64,000 nucleotides of DNA, from positions 27,371 through 91,370 of the forward strand of contig NZ_JACUUB010000005.1 in assembly GCF_014859525.1 (NCBI RefSeq), read 5' to 3'. Made by a program: the position numbers and the translations under genes. The notes under the pieces were generated by a model that was not told the DNA's origin, searched no databases, and saw only the letters and a program-made list of their open reading frames with translations. Positions 38,873 to 47,395 of the stretch are shown here, one piece after another; the first letter of the stretch is position 1, and every line of letters begins with the position of its first letter. The stretch is from Marinobacter sp. Lineage in GTDB: Bacteria; Pseudomonadota; Gammaproteobacteria; Pseudomonadales; Oleiphilaceae.

Positions 38873-40276
38873 ATGAATTCCGAACAGATCATTGCTTCCC
38901 TCAAAGAACTGATGGCGACCGGTGATGCCCCGGGTAAAGTGCTGACCGATCCGGCCGACCTCGACACCTATGGTAAGGACTGGACCAAAATCTATCCGCC
39001 CAAGCCCCTGGCCATTGCCTTGCCCAAGACCACGGAGCAGGTGCAGGCGTTGGTAAAGTTTGCCAATGAACATCAGGTTGCGCTGGTGCCGTCCGGCGGG
39101 CGTACCGGCTTGAGTGCCGGTGCGGTGGCCGCCAATGGCGAGGTGGTGGTGGCCTTTGACAACATGAACCAGATCCTGGAGTTCAGCGCCAGTGATCGCA
39201 CCGTGCGCTGTCAGGCCGGTGTGGTGACCGAGCAGCTACAGAACTTCGCCGAGGACAATAACCTGTATTACCCGGTGGATTTCGCCTCGGCCGGCTCCAG
39301 CCAGCTGGGCGGCAACCTGTCCACCAACGCCGGCGGCATCAAGGTGATTCGCTGGGGTATGAGCCGGGACTGGGTGGCTGGCCTGAAAGTCGTGACGGGC
39401 AAGGGCGATATTCTGGATCTGAACAAGGACCTGGCCAAGAACAACACCGGTTACGATCTGCGCCATCTGTTTATCGGCGCCGAAGGCACGCTGGGTTTCA
39501 TCACTGAAGCCACCATGAAGCTGACCCGCACGCCGGACGACCTGACCGTGCTGGTGCTCGGCCTGAACGATCTCACCAACACCATGGATGTGTTGCAGGC
39601 GTTCCAGAGCAAGCTTGATCTGACCGCCTACGAGTTCTTCTCCCACCAGGCCATGGGGCATGTACTGGCGCACGGTCAGGTGCAGGCGCCGTTCGAGACC
39701 GAGGCGCCGTATTACGCGCTGCTGGAATTCGAAGCGGCGTCTGACCAGGCGATGGGCGACGCCCTGGCCCTGTTCGAAGAGTGTGTGGAGAAAGGCTGGG
39801 TGCTGGACGGCGTGATCAGCCAGAGCGAAACCCAGGCCAAGAACCTTTGGCAGCTGCGGGAGCGGATTTCCGAATCAATCGCACCCAGAACGCCCTACAA
39901 GAACGACCTGTCTGTGGTGGTGTCCAAAGTGCCGGGCTTCCTGCAGGAAATAAACAGCGTGGTCACCGAGCACTATCCCGATTTCGAGATTATCTGGTTT
40001 GGCCACATCGGTGACGGCAACCTGCACCTCAACATCCTCAAACCGGAAGCCATGGCCAACGAAGATTTCTTCGAAAAATGCCAGCAGGTAAACAAGTGGG
40101 TGTTCGAGATCGTCGAACGCTATCAGGGCAGTGTCTCCGCGGAACACGGCGTTGGCATGACCAAAAAGCCCTACCTGCAGTACACTCGCAGCGAGGCGGA
40201 AATCGCCTATCTGCGTGGTATCAAGCAGGTGTTCGATCCCAACGGCATCATGAACCCGGGTAAAATCTTCGACTGA
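38873..40276 (+). CDS. FAD-linked D-2-hydroxyglutarate dehydrogenase
   Basis: 467 residues, FAD-binding type 4 oxidase family (GlcD-like). PCMH FAD-binding features include VPSGGRTGLSAGAV and GSSQLGGNLSTNAGGIKVIRWG. The C-terminal domain has FGHIGDGNLHLNIL and VSAEHGVGMTKK, whose histidines bind the metal at the active site. The gene lies divergent from serA, the same arrangement as PA0316/PA0317 in Pseudomonas aeruginosa. That pairing supports D-2-hydroxyglutarate rather than glycolate as substrate. Confidence 0.9.
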   Translation: MNSEQIIASLKELMATGDAPGKVLTDPADLDTYGKDWTKIYPPKPLAIALPKTTEQVQALVKFANEHQVALVPSGGRTGLSAGAVAANGEVVVAFDNMNQILEFSASDRTVRCQAGVVTEQLQNFAEDNNLYYPVDFASAGSSQLGGNLSTNAGGIKVIRWGMSRDWVAGLKVVTGKGDILDLNKDLAKNNTGYDLRHLFIGAEGTLGFITEATMKLTRTPDDLTVLVLGLNDLTNTMDVLQAFQSKLDLTAYEFFSHQAMGHVLAHGQVQAPFETEAPYYALLEFEAASDQAMGDALALFEECVEKGWVLDGVISQSETQAKNLWQLRERISESIAPRTPYKNDLSVVVSKVPGFLQEINSVVTEHYPDFEIIWFGHIGDGNLHLNILKPEAMANEDFFEKCQQVNKWVFEIVERYQGSVSAEHGVGMTKKPYLQYTRSEAEIAYLRGIKQVFDPNGIMNPGKIFD

Positions 40277-40306
40277 TCCGGATCGTTCACAGAGGAGCTC
40301 CGGCGG

Positions 40307-40423
40307 GTGCAGGAACACATCGCAGTACTCGCCGGCGCTGGCATCAGCGCCGAAAGTGGTCTCTCAACCTTCCGCGATAGCGTCACTATGCCCGATAGTC
40401 GGCATCTCCCGGGCAGGCCTTAA
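40307..40423 (+). pseudogene. Sirtuin (CobB-like NAD-dependent deacylase) gene remnant
   Basis: A GTG at 40307 with GAGGAG 8 nt upstream opens a 38-codon frame. Its residues 7-24, VLAGAGISAESGLSTFRD, are an almost perfect Sir2 N-terminal NAD-binding motif (normally LTGAGISAESGIPTFRD). After FRD the resemblance stops and the frame ends at a TAA. A full sirtuin has ~240 residues, so about 90% of the gene is missing. The remaining end abuts the stop of the convergent ABC1 kinase gene, suggesting a deletion that joined the two. A functional 38-residue peptide is unlikely. Confidence 0.82.
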
Positions 40424-41724
40424 TTTCGGAGGTATTTCTCCAGTTCCGATCTGAACGCCGCCTGAACACCCAGTCGCTTCAGCATCCAGTAATGCCCTGC
40501 AATCATGCGGTCCACGAAAATGCTTTCCACTGGCGGCTTGAAGTAATCCAGGTACTTGAACACCGTGCTGGTCTTCGCTGCGACCTGCTTGTGGATGTCG
40601 GCTTCGGCATAGTCATAGGGCTCATCGCCCATAAACGGAACGATCAGAATGTCCCGCCACATCGCATAGTAGGCTTCGTCGACCGCCGGCTGGTTATCTA
40701 CCCGGGCGCCCAGGTCGATCAGGTGACGGTCCAGCGCCGAGTAATCCTCGCTCAGGGCGGCCAGCAGGGCTTTACGATAGGCTTCCACAATGTGTGGCTT
40801 GAGCTTCTTCACACAGCCAAAGTCGTACATGACGATGGTGCCATCAGGCCGGTAGGCAAAGTTGCCGGCGTGGGGGTCACCGTGGATGCATTGAAACCGG
40901 AACAGCTGGTCGGCCATGAGGGTAAAGATGCGGTGGCCGATCAGGTTAAGGGTGTCCTGGCTATAGCGCTCAGGCGTGACCTTGCTGACGTGATCACCTT
41001 CCACCAATCCCAGGGTCAGGACACGGCGGGTGGAGTGGCTGTTGATCACCTCGGGGATGATTACCCAGGGCTGGTCTTTGTGGAACTCCTGGAACAGCTT
41101 GAGGTTGCGCGCTTCGTTTTCGTAGTCCAGTTCTTCTTTCAGGCGCAAGCGAATTTCGCCGAACAACTGATCGACGGTTTCTTTCGGCATCTTCAGCAGA
41201 CCGCCCAGCTTCAGTGCCAGGCGCAGCTGCTTGAGGTCGGAATCGCAGGATTGGTCGACGCCGGGGTACTGAACCTTAACGATAACATCGGTGCCGTCGT
41301 GCAACCGTGCCCGGTGCACCTGGCCGATGGAGGCAGAAGCGTACGGAGTTTCCTGCAGGTACTCGAACAGTTCGCTGACCGGTTTGCCCAGTTCGCTTTC
41401 CACCTGCTCCAAAATGACCTCGAAAGGCATGGGCGGGGCTTCTTTCTGGAGTTTCTCGAGGGCTTGGGAAAACTCCTTGGGCAGGAAGTCCTGGGTCTGA
41501 GAGGCGATTTGACCTACCTTCATCACGGCGCCTTTCAGCTCCCCAAGGGTGTCGGCAATCTGATCCGCCATTCGGGTGTAGCTTTCGCTCTGAGCACCCT
41601 CATCATCTACCGAACGGAACATGCGCCGGGCTCTCTGGCCAGCGTATTGGCCGGCAACGGATGCCGTCATACCTGCCAGCTTGAAAAATCGCCCTGTGCG
41701 TGAAGTAACCGGTTTCCTGGCCAT
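40420..41724 (-). CDS. ABC1/AarF-family protein kinase-like ATPase
   Basis: 434 residues. The family's KxGQ motif is visible in GAVMKVGQIASQTQDFLP (~70-87). The A-rich nucleotide loop is ASASIGQVHRARL, followed by the lysine in VIVKVQYPG. The catalytic and metal-binding motifs are CIHGDPHAGNF and VMYDFGCVKKL. UbiB/COQ8-type proteins are atypical ATPases supporting ubiquinone synthesis, but this short soluble version lacks the C-terminal membrane helices of UbiB, so the exact role is open. Its 3' end touches the sirtuin remnant. Confidence 0.9.
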   Translation of the reverse strand: MARKPVTSRTGRFFKLAGMTASVAGQYAGQRARRMFRSVDDEGAQSESYTRMADQIADTLGELKGAVMKVGQIASQTQDFLPKEFSQALEKLQKEAPPMPFEVILEQVESELGKPVSELFEYLQETPYASASIGQVHRARLHDGTDVIVKVQYPGVDQSCDSDLKQLRLALKLGGLLKMPKETVDQLFGEIRLRLKEELDYENEARNLKLFQEFHKDQPWVIIPEVINSHSTRRVLTLGLVEGDHVSKVTPERYSQDTLNLIGHRIFTLMADQLFRFQCIHGDPHAGNFAYRPDGTIVMYDFGCVKKLKPHIVEAYRKALLAALSEDYSALDRHLIDLGARVDNQPAVDEAYYAMWRDILIVPFMGDEPYDYAEADIHKQVAAKTSTVFKYLDYFKPPVESIFVDRMIAGHYWMLKRLGVQAAFRSELEKYLRN

Positions 41725-41783
41725 GGTGGTGCTGGTATCCCTGATACAGAAGGTTCGCCTGAATATGCGTTCAGGCGGGCAAT

Positions 41784-42446
41784 TCAGACCACTGTCGTTT
41801 CCACAAAAAGCACATCTTCCAGCTCCAGAGACAAGGTCTGGCCTGATACCAGTGGCCCTACGCCTTTTGGCGTTCCTGTCAGTACAACGTCCCCGGGCAG
41901 CAGCGTGAACTGGCTACTCATATGGGCGATCAGCGGCACAATCGGATTCAGCATATCACGGCTGTTTCCGGTCTGGTGGCGCTGGCCGTCGATGTCCAGC
42001 GTAAAGTGGATATGGCCTTTGGGGAGCTGGTCGGCTGCAACAAAAGGGGACAGCGGGCAGGCGCCGTCAAAACCCTTGGCTCGTTCCCAGGGCTGACCCT
42101 TTTCCTTGAGTTTGCTCTGAACATCCCGCAGTGTCAGGTCCAGAGCCAGGCCGTAGCCAAGAATAGCGCTCTCCACGTCGCTGGCTGAGGCGTGGGTGAG
42201 GGGGCGGCCTATCAGTACAGCCAGCTCGGTTTCAAAATGAACATCGCCCTTTTCTCTGGGAAAATCCAGAGGTCGGGTGATATGGACCGCTGCGGTGGCC
42301 GGTTTGATAAACAACAGCGGCTCGTCCGGCACAGGGTTGTTCAGCTCACGGGCGTGTTCGGCGTAGTTGCGACCAATGCACACGATTTTGCCAAGCGGCA
42401 GGTGCACGGGCGTGCCGTCTTTCCAGTGATGCTGATAATCGGACAT
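41784..42446 (-). CDS. Fumarylacetoacetate hydrolase-family protein (FAHD1/YcgM type)
   Basis: 220 residues from the ATG at 42446 with GGAGA upstream. Family motifs are IVCIGRNYAEHARELNN, LFIKPATAAV, the metal-binding glutamate in VHFETELAVLIG and the C-terminal LLPGDVVLTGTPKGVGPL. Short members act as acylpyruvate hydrolases or oxaloacetate decarboxylases. The gene starts 29 bp after apt on the same strand, so they may be cotranscribed. Confidence 0.9.
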   Translation of the reverse strand: MSDYQHHWKDGTPVHLPLGKIVCIGRNYAEHARELNNPVPDEPLLFIKPATAAVHITRPLDFPREKGDVHFETELAVLIGRPLTHASASDVESAILGYGLALDLTLRDVQSKLKEKGQPWERAKGFDGACPLSPFVAADQLPKGHIHFTLDIDGQRHQTGNSRDMLNPIVPLIAHMSSQFTLLPGDVVLTGTPKGVGPLVSGQTLSLELEDVLFVETTVV

Positions 42447-42475
42447 GGTCGTCTCCGGTGGTTCTGAAGAAAGGG

Positions 42476-43018
42476 TTATTCCCCCTCGAATGAACACACA
42501 GTATAAACCTGCAGGCCTTCTTCCTGTAACTTGTGGGAACCACCCAGATCGGGAAGGTCGATCATCGCAGCCACTTCTACGATTTCTGCGCCAATTCTGC
42601 GGATCAGGCGAGTGGCTGCCAGCATGGTGCCGCCGGTCGCGATCAGGTCGTCGACCAGAACGACTTTGTCGCCGGGTTTGAACGCGTCTTTGTGCAGCTC
42701 AACCGATGCCGTACCGTATTCCAGTTCGTAGTCCTCCACCAGCGTGTCGAAGGGTAGTTTGCCCTTCTTGCGCACCAGAACGAGCGATGCGTTTAGCTCA
42801 TAGGCCAGGGCGGAGCCAATGATGAAGCCACGAGCGTCAACCGCTGCAACGGCGTCGATGTGCTGACCATGGTAACGGTGCACAAAAGCGTCGATAAGCT
42901 TGCGGAAGGCCGTTTTGTCTTGCAGGACCGTAGTGATGTCCCGGAAGGACACGCCAGGCTTGGGCCAGTCCGGCACGGTGCGAATGGCTTTTTTAATGCT
43001 TTCAGAAAAATAATCCAT
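42476..43018 (-). CDS. apt: Adenine phosphoribosyltransferase
   Basis: 180 residues. The PRPP-binding motif is [13 protein letters not shown] (~123-135). The N-terminal part reads [18 protein letters not shown], and the flexible loop with substrate contacts is VRKKGKLPF. It makes AMP from adenine and PRPP in purine salvage. The neighbouring minus-strand gene 22 bp upstream is a purine permease, so uptake and salvage are coupled. Confidence 0.97.
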   Translation of the reverse strand: MDYFSESIKKAIRTVPDWPKPGVSFRDITTVLQDKTAFRKLIDAFVHRYHGQHIDAVAAVDARGFIIGSALAYELNASLVLVRKKGKLPFDTLVEDYELEYGTASVELHKDAFKPGDKVVLVDDLIATGGTMLAATRLIRRIGAEIVEVAAMIDLPDLGGSHKLQEEGLQVYTVCSFEGE

Positions 43019-43040
43019 AACTCACCTGTGCGGGTGCGGC

Positions 43041-44339
43041 TTACGCCACATCAAGGAACATAAATTTCAGGACGAAGACGGCAGCGATGGTGGTGACGCT
43101 CCAGTTGAGGTCAGACCATTTACCGGCCAGAGCCTTGACGGCGACATAGGTAATAAAGCCCAAAGCAATGCCGTCTGCGATGGAGAACGTCAGTGGCATC
43201 ATCAGGGCGGTAACAATAGCTGGAGCGATGTCGGTGATGTCATCCCAATCCACCAGTTTCAGTCCGCTGGCCATCAGGCAGGCCACGTAAAGCAGCGCGG
43301 GAGCGGTGGCGTAGGGAGGAATCACGCTGGCAAGGGGCGAGAACAGCAAGCAGGCCAGGAACAACAGGGCGACAACCACGGCCGTCAGGCCGGTACGGCC
43401 GCCAGCGGCGATGCCGGCGGTGGATTCCACATAACTGGTGGTGGTGGAAGTGCCCAGGGCAGCACCCGACATCGTCGCCACTGAGTCAGACATCAGCGCC
43501 CGGCCCAGGCGCGGCAGTTTGCCGTCTTTATCCAGCAGGCCGCCTTTCTGGGCAGCGCCTACCAGGGTGCCGGAGGTGTCAAACAGGTCGACAAACAGGA
43601 AGGCAAACACCACGCTGATCATGCCCACATTCAGGGCGCCAGCCAGATCAAGCTGCATAAAGGTCGGTGCAATGCTCGGCGGTGCCGACACAAGACCCTG
43701 GTACTCCACCATGCCCAGCATCATGGCGCCGACGGTTACGGCAATGATGCCGATCATCACCGAGCCCGTGATTTGCCGGAACGACAAAGCGCAGATCAGC
43801 ACAAAACCCGCGAAGAACAGCAGAGCCTCCGGAACTTTGACATCACCCAGGGTGACCAGTGTGGCGGGGTGGTCTACTACAATGCCAGCATTCTTCAAGG
43901 CAATCAGCGCCAGGAAAAAACCGATACCGGCAGAAATGCCGAAGCGCAAGGACAAAGGGATGGAGTTAATAATCCATTCCCGGACCTTGAAGATGCTCAG
44001 CAGGAAGAACAGGAAACCGGAAATGAAGACGGCCCCCAGAGCCACTTCCCAGCTGTAACCCATGCTTCCGACAACGGTGAACGAGAAGAACGCGTTCAGA
44101 CCCATACCCGGAGCAAGGGCTATTGGATAGTTGGCCCACAGGCCCATGATCAGGGTGCCAATAACCGCAGCCAGGCAGGTTGCAACAAACACCGCACCAA
44201 AATCCATGCCGGTGGAGGAGAGCAGGCTGGGGTTGACCACGATGATGTAAGCCATGGTCAGGAAGGTGGTCATGCCCGCGACCACTTCTTTACGAACAGT
44301 AGTGCCGTGGGCCCGGAGTTGGAACAGTCGTTCAAGCAT
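43041..44339 (-). CDS. NCS2-family adenine/guanine/hypoxanthine permease (AzgA-like)
   Basis: 432 residues with about 13-14 helices. Family segments are GMTTFLTMAYIIVVNPSLLS, APGMGLNAFFSF (~75-86), and DLFDTSGTLVGAA with TSTTTSYVESTAGIAAGGRT, typical of the AzgA/GhxP branch. It takes up purine bases by proton symport. Next to apt. An imperfect PurR-like sequence upstream is noted among rejected items. Confidence 0.93.
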   Translation of the reverse strand: MLERLFQLRAHGTTVRKEVVAGMTTFLTMAYIIVVNPSLLSSTGMDFGAVFVATCLAAVIGTLIMGLWANYPIALAPGMGLNAFFSFTVVGSMGYSWEVALGAVFISGFLFFLLSIFKVREWIINSIPLSLRFGISAGIGFFLALIALKNAGIVVDHPATLVTLGDVKVPEALLFFAGFVLICALSFRQITGSVMIGIIAVTVGAMMLGMVEYQGLVSAPPSIAPTFMQLDLAGALNVGMISVVFAFLFVDLFDTSGTLVGAAQKGGLLDKDGKLPRLGRALMSDSVATMSGAALGTSTTTSYVESTAGIAAGGRTGLTAVVVALLFLACLLFSPLASVIPPYATAPALLYVACLMASGLKLVDWDDITDIAPAIVTALMMPLTFSIADGIALGFITYVAVKALAGKWSDLNWSVTTIAAVFVLKFMFLDVA

Positions 44340-44471
44340 GACGATGGCTGCCTCTGAGGATGCCTGCGGTTAGGGGTTTGAGTGTCTGTTTAGCTGCGGA
44401 AAACGTGAGCTGGGTGAAAAAACGGCAATCTTACCGACTCATGAAGCTGAGGCCAAGGGATGATTGACGGT

Positions 44472-45089
44472 TCAATTTGTTGTGTGGTCGCGCTGTAGCC
44501 GAATATCGAAGCGCACCGCCAACATCCGTACTATCACGATGAACAGCAGCCCGATGGTCAAGGCGAGTGATTCGCTTTTGAGGTACCACTGGCACACAAA
44601 ATACAGCCAGCAGCCGGCAAACGCGATGGAAGCGTAGATCTGATCCTTGCGGAAGATAAAGGGCACTTCGTTACACAGGGTGTCGCGCAGTGCGCCGCCA
44701 AAACAACCTGTCATCACCCCCAGCATGGAGGCTATAAACCAGGAGTGGCCCAGATCCAGCGCCAATTGGGCACCAAGAATGGAGAATATGCCCAGGCCAA
44801 TCGCATCCGGGAACACGATTCGGGATTCTTTCAGGGCGTGAGCGCGGCTCCAGTAACTGAACACCACCGCCATGACCAGGATCAGGATTGGCTGTTCCTG
44901 GTGTTTGATCCAGTACAGAGGGTGGTTATCCATGATCAGATCCCGTAGGGTGCCGCCTCCCAAAGCGGTAATAAATCCGATCGCAAACACACCTACGGGG
45001 TCCATGTTCTTCGAGCGAGCGACAATCATGCCGGAAATGGCAAATGCTACAACGCCTATCATTTCAAGTAGGTAGATGATGTCGAACAT
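44472..45089 (-). CDS. TRIC-type cation channel family protein (UPF0126/YicG)
   Basis: 205 residues with seven predicted helices as two three-helix repeats plus one. Each repeat carries the conserved G-G-G/A-x-x-R-D motif (ALGGGTLRDLIMD and CFGGALRDTLCNE). Prokaryotic TRIC homologues form trimeric cation channels; a glycine-transport role has been suggested for some. Divergent from the BLUF gene. Confidence 0.9.
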   Translation of the reverse strand: MFDIIYLLEMIGVVAFAISGMIVARSKNMDPVGVFAIGFITALGGGTLRDLIMDNHPLYWIKHQEQPILILVMAVVFSYWSRAHALKESRIVFPDAIGLGIFSILGAQLALDLGHSWFIASMLGVMTGCFGGALRDTLCNEVPFIFRKDQIYASIAFAGCWLYFVCQWYLKSESLALTIGLLFIVIVRMLAVRFDIRLQRDHTTN

Positions 45090-45280
45090 GGGTGGCTCTG
45101 GGGCTGAGAGTTACGGGATCAATCACATTCAAATCAGGAGCGCGAAGAATAGCCGAAATTCGCCCGGGTTTCATCCGGGCTCAGTCGTTGCCTGACAACC
45201 CATCGGGTAGTGATCTGTCTGCCTGCATCAGGGCGTATTGTCATCATCTTCTCGCTTTCATTTATTCGGAGTACCACAAT

Positions 45281-45850
45281 ATGCCACTGATTCGCCTTGC
45301 CTATGCCAGTGAAGCCGCCTTTGAAGCCAAACCGCTGGAGAAAGGCGTAGAGCCTCATGTCGCCCGTATCTTGCTGGTGTCCCGGAGAAACAACACCAAA
45401 ATGAGCGTTGTGGGCGGGCTTTACTATGGGGATAACCGTTTTTTTCAGTACCTTGAGGGTGAGGAAGAGGCGGTAAGGGCGACTTATCAGCGCATCCAGC
45501 AAGATCCCCGGCATCGCAACGTGCGCACGTTGATTGAAGAGCCGATTACTAGCCCGACGTTCACCAACTGGTCGATGAAGTATGTCCCTGCTTCGGCTGA
45601 TGTGCAGGCTTTTCTGAACCGCCATAAACTGCCAGATTTTAATCCGATGGCTTTTGACAGCGAGCAGTGCGAAGAAATGATCGACCTGATCCGCCGCTCC
45701 AGCCTGGATCAGAAGTCGGTGAACTACGATGAAACCAAGCGCATAACTTCACCCGCCCCGCAAACCTTGTCTCCGGGCCTGAAAGTAGGTTTGATATCGG
45801 CTGCGGCCTGCCTGGTGGTAGCGCTGGTTTTGGTCGCAACACTTCTCTGA
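45281..45850 (+). CDS. BLUF-domain blue-light sensor with C-terminal membrane anchor
   Basis: 189 residues from the ATG at 45281, GGAG ten bases upstream. Residues ~3-100 form a BLUF domain. The key flavin-site residues appear: Tyr in IRLAYAS, Asn in SRRNN, Gln in RFFQYLEGEEEAV and Trp in FTNWSMKYV. Light shifts the FAD hydrogen-bond network in such domains. There is no EAL or cyclase output; instead a linker of ~50 residues leads to a single helix at the end (GLISAAACLVVALVLVATLL). The sensor is therefore probably anchored to the membrane and signals through a partner. Confidence 0.87.
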   Translation: MPLIRLAYASEAAFEAKPLEKGVEPHVARILLVSRRNNTKMSVVGGLYYGDNRFFQYLEGEEEAVRATYQRIQQDPRHRNVRTLIEEPITSPTFTNWSMKYVPASADVQAFLNRHKLPDFNPMAFDSEQCEEMIDLIRRSSLDQKSVNYDETKRITSPAPQTLSPGLKVGLISAAACLVVALVLVATLL

Positions 45851-46011
45851 TGCTTTATCAGCAGGGCTTATGCGAAACGATAAATGATCTTGATTTGCTT
45901 CATGGTGCAAGTATGTTTAGCTTGATGCCCATCAATAACACGCTGAACAGAACCGTTGTTGCGCCCGCTGCTACTGGATTTTAGCTTGGGCTTACGCCAT
46001 CAGGAGCGATC

Positions 46012-46992
46012 ATGAAAGCCATCTTATGCAAGGAACATGGCCCCGCTGAAAAGCTGGTCATTGAGAACATATCAAGCCCGGAAGCCAAGGGCAGGGGTGT
46101 CAAAATCCGGGTTAAGGCCGCCGGCCTGAATTTTCCCGACACCTTGATTATCGAAGGCAAGTATCAGCTCCAGCCTCCTTTACCGTTCTCACCCGGTGGC
46201 GAGTTGGCGGGCGAGGTCATCGAGGTTGGCGAGAAGGTCACCCGGTTTAAACCGGGCGACCGTGTGGCTGCCCTGACCGGCTGGGGTGCATTTGCGGAGG
46301 AAGTTGTTGCTCCGGAATCCAATCTGTTGCCGCTGCCGGACAGCATGTCTTACGAGCAGGCTGCCGGATTCATGATGGTTTACGGCACCTCTTACTACGC
46401 GTTGAAACAGCGGGCCAATATCCAGCCGGGAGAAACGCTGTTGGTGCTTGGTGCCAGCGGTGGTGTTGGCCTGGCAACGGTAGAGCTTGGCAAGGCCATG
46501 GGCGCACGGGTCATTGCTGCAGCCAGCACAGCCGAGAAGCTGGCGGTGGCTAAAGAGGCTGGTGCCGATGAGTTGATTAACTACTCTGAAGAATCTCTTA
46601 AAGAGGCGGTCAAGAAACTGACCAAGGGCAAGGGTGTAGACGTGGTTTACGATCCGGTCGGCGGTGATTTCACCGAACAGGCTCTGCGCTCCATGGCCTG
46701 GAATGGCCGCCATCTAATCATCGGCTTCGCCGCCGGCGACATCCCGAAAGTGCCCGCAAACCTGACACTGTTGAAAGGTTGTTCTGTCGTCGGTGTGTTC
46801 TGGGGCAGCTTCACCCAGCGCGAGCCGGAGACCAGCGCCCAGAACATGATAGAGCTACTGAAGCTGTACGCCGAAGGCAAAATTGACCCGAAAGTCAGCC
46901 AGATTTTCGAGTTCGACCAATACGCCGAAGCGCTCGGTGCCCTGACCGGCCGCCGCGCCACCGGCAAGATCGTCCTTCGCGTTGGCTCTTGA
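46012..46992 (+). CDS. NADPH:quinone oxidoreductase-like MDR-family protein
   Basis: 326 residues. The GroES-like N-terminal domain lacks structural and catalytic zinc cysteines. The nucleotide site is VLGASGGVGLATVELGKAMG (~146-165), and the QOR-like active region is AAGLNFPDTLIIEGKYQ. Such enzymes reduce quinones or enoyl compounds with NADPH. ATG preceded by CAGGAGCG. Its 3' side carries composite hairpin unit E-F, which separates it from the convergent atuH. Confidence 0.9.
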   Translation: MKAILCKEHGPAEKLVIENISSPEAKGRGVKIRVKAAGLNFPDTLIIEGKYQLQPPLPFSPGGELAGEVIEVGEKVTRFKPGDRVAALTGWGAFAEEVVAPESNLLPLPDSMSYEQAAGFMMVYGTSYYALKQRANIQPGETLLVLGASGGVGLATVELGKAMGARVIAAASTAEKLAVAKEAGADELINYSEESLKEAVKKLTKGKGVDVVYDPVGGDFTEQALRSMAWNGRHLIIGFAAGDIPKVPANLTLLKGCSVVGVFWGSFTQREPETSAQNMIELLKLYAEGKIDPKVSQIFEFDQYAEALGALTGRRATGKIVLRVGS

Positions 46993-47037
46993 GTTTGGGG
47001 TTTGGCTTGGGCTCCTAGCCTGTTGGTTTAGGAGTCT

Positions 47038-47151
47038 GCGGCTGTGGGGTGTTGCCTCCCAAAAACCGCTCCTTGCGGCACATCCCTGTGGCGCTTCTGC
47101 TCCGCCATCCATGGCTCCGCACATTTTTGTGAGGCAACACCCCACACCCGC
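47038..47151 (-). repeat. Hairpin element E (two ANGGA loops on minus)
   Basis: Arms at 47038-47065 and 47124-47151 are 28 nt with two mismatches. The inner end of each arm is a five-base A or T run. On the minus strand the 58-nt core has GCCA / TGGC around TGGA, flanked by GCGGA and CGGAGC, then CACA / TGTG around GGGA with an outer GCG / CGC pairing. Core subtype 3, shared with G and J. Left half of composite unit E-F. Confidence 0.88.
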
Positions 47152-47235
47152 ACTGCAGGCCAGAGAGCAATAGTCCATCAAGACCAGACTCGAATTGATT
47201 GTTAGCTTGCAGACTATTACTCGAAGGCTGACAGA

Positions 47236-47341
47236 CCGGGTTGGGGAGCGCCTCCAAAAAATGTTGAGGGCCATGGATGGCCCGAAAGAAGCGCACACGG
47301 ATGTGCTTGTAGCGGTTTTTTGGAGGCGCTCCCCAACACGG
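47236..47341 (+). repeat. Hairpin element F (two ANGGA loops)
   Basis: Arms at 47236-47261 and 47316-47341 are 26 nt with one mismatch, ending inward in six A and six T. The 54-nt core has GGGCC / GGCCC around ATGGA and GCACA / TGTGC around CGGA, the only ACGGA loop in the family. Core subtype 2, shared with C and H. Right half of composite unit E-F. Confidence 0.88.
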
Positions 47342-47395
47342 GCGCCCCCAAAGTCAGCAGGCTAGGAGCCCAAGCCAGACCGCACGCACCAAAAC

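Larger units (their letters stand above)
47004..47376. repeat. Composite hairpin unit E-F with outer inverted repeat
   Basis: A 22-bp inverted repeat at 47004-47025 and 47355-47376 (one T-G wobble, pairing continuing weakly outward) brackets hairpins E and F. Its centre CTCCTAGCCTG contains the core of the outer repeat of unit B-C. The unit is 373 bp and fills the 403-bp convergent gap between the quinone oxidoreductase gene and atuH. The 84-bp spacer between E and F has AATAGTC / GACTATT at 47169-47175 and 47212-47218, and no gene. Confidence 0.82.

Noticed and set aside
44340..44471. Purine riboswitch or PurR site upstream of the purine permease
   Set aside because: No purine-riboswitch core was recognised. 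A PurR-like CGTTTTC at 44398-44404 (minus strand) matches only about 8 of 12 fixed positions.
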